DNA of 64,000 nucleotides from CAIVVT01 sp963757265 (GCA_963757265.1 CAVWRA010000012.1:310001-374000), one strand, 5' to 3'. Numbered from the stretch's first letter, positions 45,304 through 55,795 are shown. Notes: generated by a model not told the origin, from the sequence alone. Program-made: numbers and translations.

Positions 45304-45824
45304 ACGGCCTCCATTCCGCGGGCGCGGCCTAACTTGTCACGCAACAGCGCCAGCGAGCGCTGCAAATGGCTCTTCACGGTGCGCACGGGCATCTCCAGTG
45401 TGCGGGCGATATCGGCCGGATCGAGATCCTCCTGGTAGCGCAGGATCACGACCGCGCGCGCTTTCGCGGGCAGCGACTGCACCAGCTTGCGCAGGCGGTC
45501 GCGCAGCAGCGGGTCGTTCGCTGAGTCGTCCGTCGGCGCGGGGGCGGACGGCTCGGGGAAATCGGTCAGGCTGGTTTGCGGCTCCAGCCGGCGGGCGCGG
45601 GCGTAGTCGATGGCGCGATGGCAGGCCACGCGGCGCAGCCACGGCGCGACATGTTCCGGGCCGGCCAGCCGGTCCCGCCAGCGGTACAACTGCAGGAAGA
45701 CCTCCTGAGCGACCTCCTCGGCGGACTCGCGGTTGCGCAGAACATGCAGCGCGATAGAGAAGACCATCGACTGGTGCTGACGCACCAGCGCGGCGAACTC
45801 GGCCTGGGCTTCGGCTCTCTCCAT
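45300..45824 (-). CDS. ECF RNA polymerase sigma factor (174 aa)
   Basis: Region 2 is seen in AEFAALVRQHQSMVFSIALH and AEEVAQEVFLQLYRWRD; region 4 in LPAKARAVVILRYQEDLDPA and EMPVRTVKSHLQRSLALLRD. Length and layout are of the RpoE-like group. ATG 45824 is used; a GTG at 45878 or an ATG at 45923 are in frame and would lengthen the N-terminus. It heads the cluster sigma, anti-sigma, two DUF4252 proteins and a small secreted protein, likely its own regulon core. Confidence 0.92.
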   Translation of the reverse strand: MERAEAQAEFAALVRQHQSMVFSIALHVLRNRESAEEVAQEVFLQLYRWRDRLAGPEHVAPWLRRVACHRAIDYARARRLEPQTSLTDFPEPSAPAPTDDSANDPLLRDRLRKLVQSLPAKARAVVILRYQEDLDPADIARTLEMPVRTVKSHLQRSLALLRDKLGRARGMEAV

Positions 45825-46009
45825 CGGTTGTGATTCGCGCCGGGCCTCGATCGGGATTGCCAGCGCTGGACTGTTCACTGCTGTTCGTCGCCCTTCACCA
45901 GCTAATACGATGGCAGCGGGCACAGGGGACGCAAAAACCGCGGCTGTTTCCCGGAGGGGCGAAACGGCCGCCGCACTTTCCTTCAGTGTTAGCCTATTGA
46001 GGATGAGAG

Positions 46010-47035
46010 ATGGGGGAGGGGATGGCGCGGGGGACGGGCGATGGAAGCCGCGCTGAGACGATGAGCGGGGTATACCTTCAAACCGTGGTGCAGGGCCAAA
46101 GGCGGGAGTTCCCGCTGGAGGAGCTGGCGGTGTGCCGGATCGGGCGGGCGGAACAGAGCACGATCGTGCTGAGCGGCGACGTGAAGGTGTCGCGCAACCA
46201 CGCCGTGGTGCAGCGCATGGACAACGGCGAGTACTTCCTGACCGACCTGGGCAGCCGCAACGGGACGATCCTGAACGGGCGGATGGTGGCGGGGCCGACG
46301 GCGCTGCACAACGGCGACAGTATCCGCATGGGCGGCTACGAGTTCGTATTTGTGCAGGAAAGGGACTCGACGCCGGGCGCGCCGCCGCCGACGCTGGTGG
46401 AGGAAAAGACCACGATTGCGGTGTCGATGCGGCTGATGACCGTGCTGGTGGCGGACATCCGCAATTTCACGGGTCTGACGATGGAGCTGGGCGAGTCGAA
46501 AATGTCGGAGATGATGGGCTCGGTGTTCCATGCGGCGGGGATGGTGCTGGAGCGCAATGGCAGCTACGCGCAGAAGTACATCGGCGACGCGGTGATGGCG
46601 GTGTGGGTGCACGAGGGCGAGCGGCCGGTGCAGCGCGACCTGCTGGGGATCTTCCACGCGCTGTGCGGGCTGGCGGACATCATCGGAGGACTGCAGGAGC
46701 AGTTCGAGCTGCGGGCGCCGGTGTATTTCGGGGTGGGGATCAACAGCGGCGTGGCGGCGCTGGGCAACCTGGGCAGCGCGGGACTGGCCGACCACACGGC
46801 GATGGGGGAATGCGTGAACAAGGCATTCCGGCTGGAGACGGCCTCGAAGGAACTGGGCGCGGACGTGGTGGTGGGGCGCGACACGTACGGGTTCCTGGAT
46901 GCGGCGCCGGACATCCGCGAAATCCTCGAGCCGGCGACGGCGAACCTGAAGGGCTACGAGTGGCCGGAGGCGGTGCACGTGACCAGCCTGGAGAGGATCC
47001 GGCGGGCGCTGGCGAAGACGCTGACCATATCCTAG
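46010..47035 (+). CDS. FHA domain-class III nucleotide cyclase fusion (341 aa)
   Basis: The N-terminal FHA phosphothreonine-binding domain has CRIGRAEQSTIVL, VSRNHAVVQ and LGSRNGTILNG (residues ~42-91). The C-terminal class III cyclase domain has the metal Asp in VLVADIRNFTGLT (~147), the second metal Asp in YIGDAVMAVW (~188), and GVGINSGVAALGNLG (~242). It should make cAMP or cGMP in response to Ser/Thr kinase signalling. Starts at 46010, 46022 and 46061 are all in frame; 46010 has GAGG upstream. It is divergent from the sigma-factor cluster. A Crp-family regulator lies 3.3 kb away. Confidence 0.9.
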   Translation: MGEGMARGTGDGSRAETMSGVYLQTVVQGQRREFPLEELAVCRIGRAEQSTIVLSGDVKVSRNHAVVQRMDNGEYFLTDLGSRNGTILNGRMVAGPTALHNGDSIRMGGYEFVFVQERDSTPGAPPPTLVEEKTTIAVSMRLMTVLVADIRNFTGLTMELGESKMSEMMGSVFHAAGMVLERNGSYAQKYIGDAVMAVWVHEGERPVQRDLLGIFHALCGLADIIGGLQEQFELRAPVYFGVGINSGVAALGNLGSAGLADHTAMGECVNKAFRLETASKELGADVVVGRDTYGFLDAAPDIREILEPATANLKGYEWPEAVHVTSLERIRRALAKTLTIS

Positions 47036-47126
47036 GATAGGTATCCGGCGGAGTGCGAGGGCGGGGGCGTCGCTCTTTCGGGCACGCGGGGCGCGGGTGG
47101 GCGCGGCGTTGTGATACAACATAAGC

Positions 47127-47333
47127 ATGCTTGAAGATCTGTTTAGGCCACAGCACCTGCTGCTGATTCTTATCGTTGCGCTGCTGTTCTTCGGGCCCTC
47201 GAAACTCCCGGCATTGGGCAAGGGTCTGGCTGAGGGCATCAAGAACTTCAAGGATGCGATCAAAGGCACGCCCGAGCCGCCGCCCGCCGACAAGAGCCAG
47301 CAGTCTCAGCAGCCGCCCGACAAAACGGTGTAG
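47127..47333 (+). CDS. tatA: Twin-arginine translocase subunit TatA/TatE (68 aa)
   Basis: One N-terminal membrane helix (HLLLILIVALLFFGPSKLP, with the conserved FGPSKLP hinge) followed by the amphipathic helix GKGLAEGIKNFKDAIKG and a short Pro/Gln-rich tail. This is the pore-forming component of the Tat export system. tatB and tatC are not nearby. The GH63-like enzyme (RREFFG) in this window is a candidate substrate. Confidence 0.92.
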   Translation: MLEDLFRPQHLLLILIVALLFFGPSKLPALGKGLAEGIKNFKDAIKGTPEPPPADKSQQSQQPPDKTV

Positions 47334-47586
47334 TGCGGCAGGGACTCCAATTCGCGCACGCGCAGCCGGGCTGGCGCCCGTAGGGGCGCTGTCGATTCCC
47401 TCATTCCGCTCCTAATCCAGTTTGATTTCCCTTCCCCGCCGGGGCCTGAGCCGCGCCGCGCCGGCAATCCGTGACGCCACAACAGGATGCCGGGGGTGGC
47501 CCGGCGGGCGGCAGGGCGGGTGCATGGCGTGAGGGCCGAACTTGGGGCCGGACGGGCGCGTACAACAGAGGTGTAAGGAGGCGAGG

Positions 47587-48147
47587 GTGAGCCATCGCGT
47601 ATGTCCGTGGTGGATGGGTTATCTGCTGGTCAGCCCGCTGCGGCGCTGGCGGCATGATCCGTCCAAGATATTGCCGCCGTACGTGCGCGCGGGGATGACG
47701 GTACTGGAGCCGGGGCCGGGGATGGGCTTTTTCACGCTCGAACTGGCGCGGCTGGCGGGGCCGGCCGGCCGAGTTGTGGCGGTTGACATACAGGCGCGGA
47801 TGCTGGCCAGCCTGAAACGGCGGCTGGTGAGCGCAGGCCTGGAGGAGCGCGTGGACATGCGCCTGGCAAGCAAGGAATCGCTGGAGCTGGGAGACCTGGC
47901 CGGAGGGGTTGATTTCGCGCTGGCGTTCTACATGGTGCACGAGGCGCCGGCCGCGGATCGCTTCTTCGCCGAAGTGGCCGCGACGCTGAAGCCGGGAGGG
48001 TGCGTGTTGCTGGCGGAGCCGGCGGGACACGTCAAGCCGATCGATTTCGAAAACGAACTTCGAATGGCGGCGCAGGCGGGGCTGGAAGCGGTGGAGCGGC
48101 CGGTGATCCGGTACAGCATCGCGGCGGTGCTGCGAAAGCGGGGCTAG
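47587..48147 (+). CDS. SAM-dependent methyltransferase (186 aa)
   Basis: GTG 47587 follows AAGGAGGCGAG, a very strong RBS. Motif I is VLEPGPGMGFFTLELAR (residues ~39-55), motif II VVAVDIQARMLASL (~62-75), and the acidic motif DFALAFYMVHEAP (~104). There is no second domain. The EPGPGMG version of motif I is common among small methyltransferases of unknown substrate. Confidence 0.88.
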   Translation: MSHRVCPWWMGYLLVSPLRRWRHDPSKILPPYVRAGMTVLEPGPGMGFFTLELARLAGPAGRVVAVDIQARMLASLKRRLVSAGLEERVDMRLASKESLELGDLAGGVDFALAFYMVHEAPAADRFFAEVAATLKPGGCVLLAEPAGHVKPIDFENELRMAAQAGLEAVERPVIRYSIAAVLRKRG

Positions 48148-48216
48148 GGCGAGGGCGAGCGTCACTGGGGCTTGGTACGGGTCGGGCGGCCAGGCGCAGG
48201 GCAGGCGCGCCGGGGC

Positions 48217-50799
48217 TCAGAAGCCCATGGTGACGGAGGCCTGGTAGGAGCGCGGGGCGATAAAGTGGGTGCCGCTGAAGGTGGACAGGAAGTTGTACAG
48301 CGAAACGGTGTTGGTCAGGTTGAGCACGTCGAAGCGGAAGCCCAGCTTGTAGCGCTCGTGGTGCAGCACGTTGTCGATGCCGGCGCCGGTGTCGAATAAG
48401 TTGCGGGGGGCGATGCGGGGCGGGTTGTGATCGTCGTTTTCTGTGCCGGGCGCGGGAATGACGACGCGCGTCGCGCCCCAGTTGGACGATGAGCACGAAG
48501 TAATGGGAGCGGTCAGCGTGGCGACCTGGCTGCCGCAATAAAAGCCGATGGCGGCCTGTTCGTCGCCGGTCAGCGCCAGAGCATCGGCGAGGGTTCCCAC
48601 CGAGCCGGCCACCATGCCGCTGTCGTAACGCCAGGTGAAGGCCAGCCAGGGTCCTTTTTTCTTGAACTGATAGCGGGCGTGAGTGGTCTGCTCGAGGGCC
48701 TGGTCGTGGTCGATGCGGAAGACGCCGGTGGCGAGCGGCGAGTTGAACAGCAGGCCGCCGTTTTCGGGGCCGAAAAAGCGCGCGCGCGTGTGTCCGAGCA
48801 CGGTGTAGACGGTGAAGCCGTGGATGTCGGTGGTGCTGACGCGCATCGAGACGCCGTCTATTTTGGATTGGTGCCAGGAGATGGGAAAGACGATCGGGGT
48901 GTTGAAAAGAGTGTCGAAGTCGTAGGCGTTGGTGGTGAACTTCCAGGAATAATCGCCGTCGATCAGCAGCCGCTTGCCGAGGGCCTGTTCGAGGCCGGTA
49001 TTAAATTCGTTGCGGGTGCCGACCTTGAGGGTGTCGGTGCCGTAGGAGCCGAAGGCGGTGGAACCGAGGCCGCCCGAGCCGGTCTGGCTGGAGAGCAGGA
49101 GGTTCTCGTTGTAGGGGGTTTCCATGGTGCGCGAATAGGAGCCGCGCAGTACGGTGGCGGTGGGCTTGAGGTGATAGGAGAAGCCGGTGCGGGGCTGCAG
49201 CGAGCGGGCGTGGGTGAGACCGTCGTAGAGGTCGAAGCGCAGGCCGAGGCTGAGGGTGAGATTGCCGAGGGTGATCTGGTCCTGGGCATACAGGGCGCCG
49301 GCGTTGAGCGTGTCGCGGCCACGGAAAGCGAGCATCTGGCCGCCGCGCGTGAGGTCATAGGGGAGCAGGCCGGGCAGGAAACTGGCGTTGGGCAGGTAGC
49401 CGGCGGCGGCGCAACCGGAAGGCGAGGTGACGGCGTCGCCGGGGACGGCGTTCCCGCTCAGGTCGAGGCAGACGGGGTTGAGCGCGGGCGAGGTTATGCC
49501 GAAGCGCGTGTCCTCGGAGAGGCCGGTCTGGTTGAACTGCGTCCCGAGCTTGATATTGTGACGCGACTTGACGATGGCCAGGTCGGTCTTGAAGCCCGAG
49601 CTGCGCAGCTTGCGGGTCTGGGCGATGGTGCCGGGGGTGTCGGCGATGACGTCGGCGCTGGGGACATAGTTGACGAAGTCCTGGCGATACCAACCGTTGA
49701 AGGTGAACAAGAGGCTGGCGCTGATGGTGCGCTGATAGCCCGGCGCGAAGCTGAAAGTGCGGACCTGCTGGCGCTGGTCCTGGGAGAGCGCCTGCTGGTC
49801 GTAAGTATTGGGGATCTGGAACCAATTGCGCGCGGCGAACAGGTTCAAGTGAATGATGTCTTGAGGAGTGGGCTGAAAATCGAGGCGCTCGAAGATGTTT
49901 TCGTTGTTGCCGGCGGCGTGGAGCGGCTCGAACTCGGGCGTATCGAGGAAGCGGCCCGAGCGGAGGCCGTTGGCGGCGGTGAAGCTGCCCCAGTTGGTGC
50001 CCCCGACGGCCAGCGACAACTCCTCGCTGACGGTGCCGAAGCTGCCGTATTCGCTGGTGAGAGTGCCGGTGGGCGTATTCTGCCCGAGGCCGGAGTGCGT
50101 CGAGGCGTTGACCACCAGGCTGGTCTTATCGCCGAACTCGGCGGGCGGAGCGCCGGTGATGATCGACATCGACTGGATGGCATTGGGCGGCATCTGGGTC
50201 GAAAACTGTTTGCTCTGCTGGTCGCTGACGGGCATGCCATCCACCGAAAACGTGACCTGCGCGTGGTCGCCGAGCGGGTGGAAGAAGCCGTTGGAGTCGG
50301 CCACCACGCCGGGCGTACCGAAGGTGATGGCGTCGCTCAAGCCCGAGCCGGGCGTGGCAGAGGGCAGGCTCTCAATCAGCGATTGGTCCATGTCGTTGTG
50401 GGCGTAGGCCGCGGAATCGAGGATGTTCAGACCGGTGGCCTCGACAGTGACCTCGGTGGTGCCGCCGGAGAGCAACAGATGGATGGTCAGCTCCTGCGGG
50501 ACGGCGGAGTGGAGGGCGACGTCCTCATCATGGGTGTGGAAACCGGTGGCCGTGACTTGCACGTGGTAGGAATTCTGGGGGATGTTATAAAAGCGGAAGG
50601 CGCCGTTCTGGTCGGTTTTGGTTTTCTTCTCGAAACCGGTGCGCGGATTATTCACTTGGACCGTCGCTCCGAGCACCGCGGCGTCGGTCTGGTCCAGGAC
50701 AGTGCCGGTCAGGGTCGCGGCATTGCCCAGGGATTGGGCACAGAGCTGGGCCGGCAGGCATACAGCGACGCCCAGCAGCATCAGATCCAGTTTTCGCAT
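48217..50799 (-). CDS. Oar-like TonB-dependent outer-membrane receptor (860 aa)
   Basis: The start ATG 50799 gives a Sec signal ending QLCAQ. Residues ~28-110 form a carboxypeptidase-regulatory-like domain (GTVLDQTDAAVLGATVQVNN and RFYNIPQNSYHVQVTATGF). A plug domain follows (FSVDGMPVSDQQSKQF, ~210), then a long series of barrel strands up to the C-terminal aromatic residue (SVTMGF). No TonB box is clearly visible. Receptors of this type are greatly expanded in acidobacteria and take up large or scarce nutrients. It ends 69 bp after the convergent methyltransferase gene. Confidence 0.9.
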   Translation of the reverse strand: MRKLDLMLLGVAVCLPAQLCAQSLGNAATLTGTVLDQTDAAVLGATVQVNNPRTGFEKKTKTDQNGAFRFYNIPQNSYHVQVTATGFHTHDEDVALHSAVPQELTIHLLLSGGTTEVTVEATGLNILDSAAYAHNDMDQSLIESLPSATPGSGLSDAITFGTPGVVADSNGFFHPLGDHAQVTFSVDGMPVSDQQSKQFSTQMPPNAIQSMSIITGAPPAEFGDKTSLVVNASTHSGLGQNTPTGTLTSEYGSFGTVSEELSLAVGGTNWGSFTAANGLRSGRFLDTPEFEPLHAAGNNENIFERLDFQPTPQDIIHLNLFAARNWFQIPNTYDQQALSQDQRQQVRTFSFAPGYQRTISASLLFTFNGWYRQDFVNYVPSADVIADTPGTIAQTRKLRSSGFKTDLAIVKSRHNIKLGTQFNQTGLSEDTRFGITSPALNPVCLDLSGNAVPGDAVTSPSGCAAAGYLPNASFLPGLLPYDLTRGGQMLAFRGRDTLNAGALYAQDQITLGNLTLSLGLRFDLYDGLTHARSLQPRTGFSYHLKPTATVLRGSYSRTMETPYNENLLLSSQTGSGGLGSTAFGSYGTDTLKVGTRNEFNTGLEQALGKRLLIDGDYSWKFTTNAYDFDTLFNTPIVFPISWHQSKIDGVSMRVSTTDIHGFTVYTVLGHTRARFFGPENGGLLFNSPLATGVFRIDHDQALEQTTHARYQFKKKGPWLAFTWRYDSGMVAGSVGTLADALALTGDEQAAIGFYCGSQVATLTAPITSCSSSNWGATRVVIPAPGTENDDHNPPRIAPRNLFDTGAGIDNVLHHERYKLGFRFDVLNLTNTVSLYNFLSTFSGTHFIAPRSYQASVTMGF

Positions 50800-51141
50800 C
50801 CTACAGGTCAATGTGCGATACGGATGCGAGGCCGGGTGAGGATGGATTGGCAGGCGAGCCATTCAGGCGGGCAAACGGGCCATAATTCGGCGCGAGCGGT
50901 CATAGAGCGGGGCCTGGAGTGGACGTCCGCCCCACCCGGCGACCGCTCGGTTGAAAGTCGTCAGCGAGGGGGTGTGGAGGCGAGAGCAGCCAGACGTTGA
51001 CACGAATGTTGACGCGGCAGGCAGGAATGCCGGCGCCACCAGGCCGCGGCTTTCATCCGCATCGGTGGCCCGCAGGGCCGTGGAGACTCCTTTCAGTCGC
51101 GGATCCGCCACGCGGGACGTGGATGGCCACCCTACGACCAG
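50800..51141. other. Intergenic region with a MITE core fragment
   Basis: 342 bp without a gene. At about 51062-51115 it contains GGTGGCCCGCAGGGCCGTGG and GACTCCTTTCAGTCGCGG, words shared with the family D element at 41705-41892 and with the family C interior at 19192. Clear terminal inverted repeats were not found, so it is likely a decayed copy. Confidence 0.5.
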
Positions 51142-51891
51142 CTAGGCCTGTTTCTTGCCCTGGCGGGCGACGGCTTCCATGGCCGCCTTCACTTTTTCAG
51201 GATCACCGAGATAGTAGGACTTGATGGGCTTCAAATCGGCGCCCAGTTCGTAGACCAGGGGCATGCCGGTGGGGATGTTCAGCTCGACGATATCGGGTTC
51301 GCTGATATTGTCGAGGTACTTCACGAGCGCGCGCAGGCTGTTGCCGTGGGCGGCGATGACGACGCGCTTGCCAGACTTGACGTCGGGCGCGATGGCGTCG
51401 TGCCACAAGGGCAGGAATCGGACGACGGTGTCCTTGAGGCACTCCGTCAGCGGCAATTCCTCTTTGGTGAGGGAGGCATAGCGCGGGTCTTTGCCGGGGA
51501 AGCGCTCATCGTCGGGTTCCAGTGCGGGCGGCGGGACGTCGTAGCTGCGGCGCCAGATTTTGACCTGATGCTCGCCGTATTTGGCGGCGGTTTCGGCCTT
51601 ATTGAGACCCTGCAGCGCGCCGTAGTGGCGCTCGTTCAGGCGCCAGGAGCGGATGACGGGGATCCACATCTGGTCGAGCTGCTCGGTGACCATGTCGTAG
51701 GTCTTGATGGCGCGCTTGAGCAGCGAGGTATAGCCGAGGTCGAAGACGTAACCTTCGCGCTTGAGAACCTGGCCGGCTTCGAGCGCCTCGGCGACGCCTT
51801 TTTCACTGAGGTCGACGTCGGTCCAGCCGGTGAAGCGATTCTCTTTGTTCCACGTGCTCTCGCCGTGGCGGATGAGGACGAGTTTATACAT
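51142..51891 (-). CDS. gpmA: 2,3-bisphosphoglycerate-dependent phosphoglycerate mutase (249 aa)
   Basis: It interconverts 3- and 2-phosphoglycerate. The phosphohistidine motif LIRHGESTWNKENRFTGW (residues ~6-23) and the second active-site His in AAHGNSLRALVKYLD (~183) are present, as is the acid ERHYGALQGLNKAE (~88). Length 249 is exactly the GpmA class. It lies downstream of eno on the same strand, with a 58-codon gene between. Confidence 0.97.
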   Translation of the reverse strand: MYKLVLIRHGESTWNKENRFTGWTDVDLSEKGVAEALEAGQVLKREGYVFDLGYTSLLKRAIKTYDMVTEQLDQMWIPVIRSWRLNERHYGALQGLNKAETAAKYGEHQVKIWRRSYDVPPPALEPDDERFPGKDPRYASLTKEELPLTECLKDTVVRFLPLWHDAIAPDVKSGKRVVIAAHGNSLRALVKYLDNISEPDIVELNIPTGMPLVYELGADLKPIKSYYLGDPEKVKAAMEAVARQGKKQA

Positions 51892-51939
51892 CGATCACTC
51901 CTTCAATGAACTCACGGCCCGGGCGGGGGCGGAGATTGC

Positions 51940-52116
51940 TCAAGCCCCCCGCGGCGAACCTGCCAGCGCAGCCTCGGCGTCCGTCATTTGGGTCGTAACC
52001 GACACCGTCCGGTTGATCGCATAGATCACCGCGAAGGGAGCGCCGATCTCGCTGATGCACGGCTGCCAGAAAACCAGCCAATCGCCTTTGAACTCGTGGC
52101 GCGTCACGCTTGGCAT
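51940..52116 (-). CDS. Small hypothetical protein between eno and gpmA (58 aa)
   Basis: ATG 52116 is preceded by GGGAGGAGCGGTCTC, one of the best RBSs in the window. The product begins MPSVTRHEFKGDWLVFWQPC and continues into a hydrophobic AVIYAINRTVSVTTQM. No family is recognised. The strong RBS and the position in an eno-gpmA transcript support it being translated. Confidence 0.6.
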   Translation of the reverse strand: MPSVTRHEFKGDWLVFWQPCISEIGAPFAVIYAINRTVSVTTQMTDAEAALAGSPRGA

Positions 52117-52169
52117 GAGACCGCTCCTCCCATTCGTTACTAAATGGCTGCCAGCGCCGGTGAACGAAT

Positions 52170-52205
52170 CCGGGAACGGGCGCCATCGCGACACCGCGTT
52201 CCCGG
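52170..52205 (-). terminator. Hairpin after enolase
   Basis: Perfect 9 bp stem CCGGGAACG (52170-52178) with CGTTCCCGG (52197-52205), starting 5 nt after the eno stop codon. No T-tract follows on the minus strand, so it may stabilise the mRNA 3' end or attenuate read-through into the small gene and gpmA. Confidence 0.5.
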
Positions 52206-52209
52206 CTGA

Positions 52210-53496
<1,287 letters not shown>

Positions 53497-53630
53497 ATGT
53501 GGTATTTCTCCGGGGGCTGGTATCAGAGGACGAAGTATTATTCTCTCACAGCCGCCCGGGGCCGGCTCCGGCGATCGCGGGCCTCGCTATACTGCAATCG
53601 GAAGCGGCTCCGCCGCTCCAGGTATTTTCC

Positions 53631-54815
53631 ATGTCGAATCCTCTGGCCTATCTCACCGAACAGCTCGACGAACTGAAGCGCACGGGCGGGTATTTTCGCC
53701 TGCGGGAACTCGAAAGCGGGTGCGACCCGGTGAGCCGCGTGGACGGCCAGGAGGTGATCAACCTGGCGTCCAACAACTATCTGGGCCTGGCGGACCATCC
53801 GAAGTTGAAGGAAGCCGCGAGCGAGGCGGCGCGGCGATACGGCGCGGGGACGGGCGCGGTGCGCACGATCACCGGGACGATGGCGATGCACATGGAGCTG
53901 GAGCGGCGCATCGCGGCGTTCAAACACGCCGAGGCGTGCGTGGTTTTTCAGAGCGGCTTCACGGCCAACGCGGGCACGGTCAGTTCGATTCTGACGCCCG
54001 AGGACCATATTGTTTCGGACGAGCTGAACCATGCCTCGATCATCGACGGCTGCCGGCTGTCGCGGGCCAAGATCCACGTGTTCCGGCATCGCGACGTGGC
54101 GCACGCCGAGGAGCTGCTGGAAGGGTTGAAAGATACACCGGGCCACAAACTGCTGATCACGGACGGCGTGTTTTCGATGGACGGCGACATCGGTCCGCTG
54201 GATCAGTTGACGACGCTGGCGGAGCGCTACGGGGCGATCATGATGGTTGACGACGCGCACGCCTCGGGGGTGCTGGGATCGCACGGACGCGGGACGGTGG
54301 ACCACTTCGGATTGCATGGGCGCGTGCAGGTGCAGGTGGGGACATTGTCGAAGGCGGTGGGCGTGCTGGGCGGGTACGTGTGCGGGAGCCGCGACCTGAT
54401 CGAGTATCTGTACCATCGCGCCCGGCCGTTCCTGTTTTCGACGTCGCATCCGCCGGCGGTGACGGCGGCGTGCATGGCGGCGTTCGAGATTATGGAGCAG
54501 GAGCCGGAGCGCGTGGCGCGGCTGTGGGAGAATACGCGCTATTACCAGGCTGCGCTGAAGGCAGCGGGCTTCGACATCGGCTTCACCCAGACGCCGATTA
54601 CGCCGCTGATTGTGGGCGAGGCGCGGACGGCGCACGAGTTCTCGGCCGAGCTGTTCCAGGAGGGGCTGTGGGCCACCGGCATCGGATTCCCGACGGTGCC
54701 AAAAGGCAAGGCGCGGATCCGCACCATCGTCACCGCGGCGCACACGAGGGAGCACCTGGACCGCGCTGTGGAGACGCTGACGCGGGTCGCGCGGCGGATG
54801 GGGATTCTGAGTTAG
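53631..54815 (+). CDS. kbl: Glycine C-acetyltransferase / alpha-oxoamine synthase (394 aa)
   Basis: A PLP-dependent enzyme of the alpha-oxoamine synthase family. The PLP Lys is in GTLSKAVGVLGGYVCG (residues ~237-252); the upstream NLASNNYLGLADHPKL (~43) and DDAHASGVLGSHGRGT (~205) are typical. It most resembles 2-amino-3-ketobutyrate CoA ligase (threonine degradation), but BioF-type activity cannot be excluded. No threonine dehydrogenase or biotin genes are nearby. ATG 53631 gives the family N-terminus. Its stop overlaps that of the convergent protease gene by 4 bp. Confidence 0.88.
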   Translation: MSNPLAYLTEQLDELKRTGGYFRLRELESGCDPVSRVDGQEVINLASNNYLGLADHPKLKEAASEAARRYGAGTGAVRTITGTMAMHMELERRIAAFKHAEACVVFQSGFTANAGTVSSILTPEDHIVSDELNHASIIDGCRLSRAKIHVFRHRDVAHAEELLEGLKDTPGHKLLITDGVFSMDGDIGPLDQLTTLAERYGAIMMVDDAHASGVLGSHGRGTVDHFGLHGRVQVQVGTLSKAVGVLGGYVCGSRDLIEYLYHRARPFLFSTSHPPAVTAACMAAFEIMEQEPERVARLWENTRYYQAALKAAGFDIGFTQTPITPLIVGEARTAHEFSAELFQEGLWATGIGFPTVPKGKARIRTIVTAAHTREHLDRAVETLTRVARRMGILS

Positions 54816-55726
54816 GTCGTTGCTTCGGCGGGGGCAACCACCCATTCGCCGACCGGATGCCTGGCGCCGCAGAGGAGGCAGGAAGCTGTCACGATCCCGG
54901 TCATGCAATGGCACCGCGATTGCGCGCTGAAGGGGTCGAAGGGCTGTCCGCAGTGCGGGCAACGCCAGAAGTCGCCATAGGGCGGCGCGGCGTGGCAACC
55001 GGGGCAGGCGAAGCCCTGGCGGCGCGGCAGCTTGGCGATCTGCAGCATCAGGCGAGCGGTTTGCAGCCCGCGCCAGCAGTTGGCCAAGAGGAAGTAGGCC
55101 ATAATCGCATACCACAGGGACCAAGACCAGAGAGCCAGGCCGAGAGCGGCCACCAGCACCACGAGGCCGAAAACCGCGGCCACCATCAGACTGCGGGCGC
55201 GCCCCAGGAGGAACCAGAGCAGGGAGCGCAGGATTTGGCCACCATCCAGGGGGTAGATGGGCAGCAGGTTGAAGGCCAAGATGACGAGGTTGATGGCAAA
55301 CAGGGAGCGCAACAGCATTGAGACGTCAGCCGATGCGGGCGCCCATTGGGAGGCCCTAACGGCCGTTGCCGCCAGATAGAGGACTGGAACAAGAGCGACG
55401 TTGACCAGCGGGCCGGCGGCGATGCTCCATAACGTCGCGCCAGGGCGCTGCGGCGGGTCAACAAAAGCGACTCCTCCGAGCGGCCACAGGACAATCGTGT
55501 TGGCCGTGCCGCCGACCTGACGGCAGGCCAGCGAGTGCCCGAACTCATGCAGCAATACGATCAGGAAGAGCGCAAGATACTCGGCTAAGTTCCAGAGGGG
55601 CGAGCTGTAGTTGCGATTGCGAGCCTGGATCTCGAAGAGCGCGACGAGAAACCAGGACCAGTGCAGAAAGACATCGATCCCGGCGAACCGAAACAGATGG
55701 ATCGACCCTTTGCCTTGGCGGAACAT
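54812..55726 (-). CDS. M50-family membrane metalloprotease with C-terminal zinc-ribbon-like tail (304 aa)
   Basis: A site-2-protease relative. The active site HEFGH is in LIVLLHEFGHSLACRQ (residues ~56-71) and the third ligand in NLLPIYPLDGGQILR (~153-167). At least five hydrophobic segments are visible. Residues ~243-300 contain three Cys pairs (CPGC, CPHC, CLLC) plus CHC, which would form zinc ribbons in the cytosol. This tail is not part of the minimal family. Substrates may be anti-sigma factors or other membrane proteins; this is inference. Confidence 0.88.
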   Translation of the reverse strand: MFRQGKGSIHLFRFAGIDVFLHWSWFLVALFEIQARNRNYSSPLWNLAEYLALFLIVLLHEFGHSLACRQVGGTANTIVLWPLGGVAFVDPPQRPGATLWSIAAGPLVNVALVPVLYLAATAVRASQWAPASADVSMLLRSLFAINLVILAFNLLPIYPLDGGQILRSLLWFLLGRARSLMVAAVFGLVVLVAALGLALWSWSLWYAIMAYFLLANCWRGLQTARLMLQIAKLPRRQGFACPGCHAAPPYGDFWRCPHCGQPFDPFSAQSRCHCMTGIVTASCLLCGARHPVGEWVVAPAEATT

Positions 55727-55795
55727 GTCAGCAGTCTACTCGCCACAGCGCAGTGCCGCAATGCTCGGATGCAGGCGTCGGGAAGTGGCGCGGCG

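Noticed and set aside
48679..51000. A 773-codon plus-strand open frame
   Set aside because: Antisense to the Oar-like receptor, which has a signal peptide and recognised domains. The plus-strand product is low-complexity Gly/Glu/Val.
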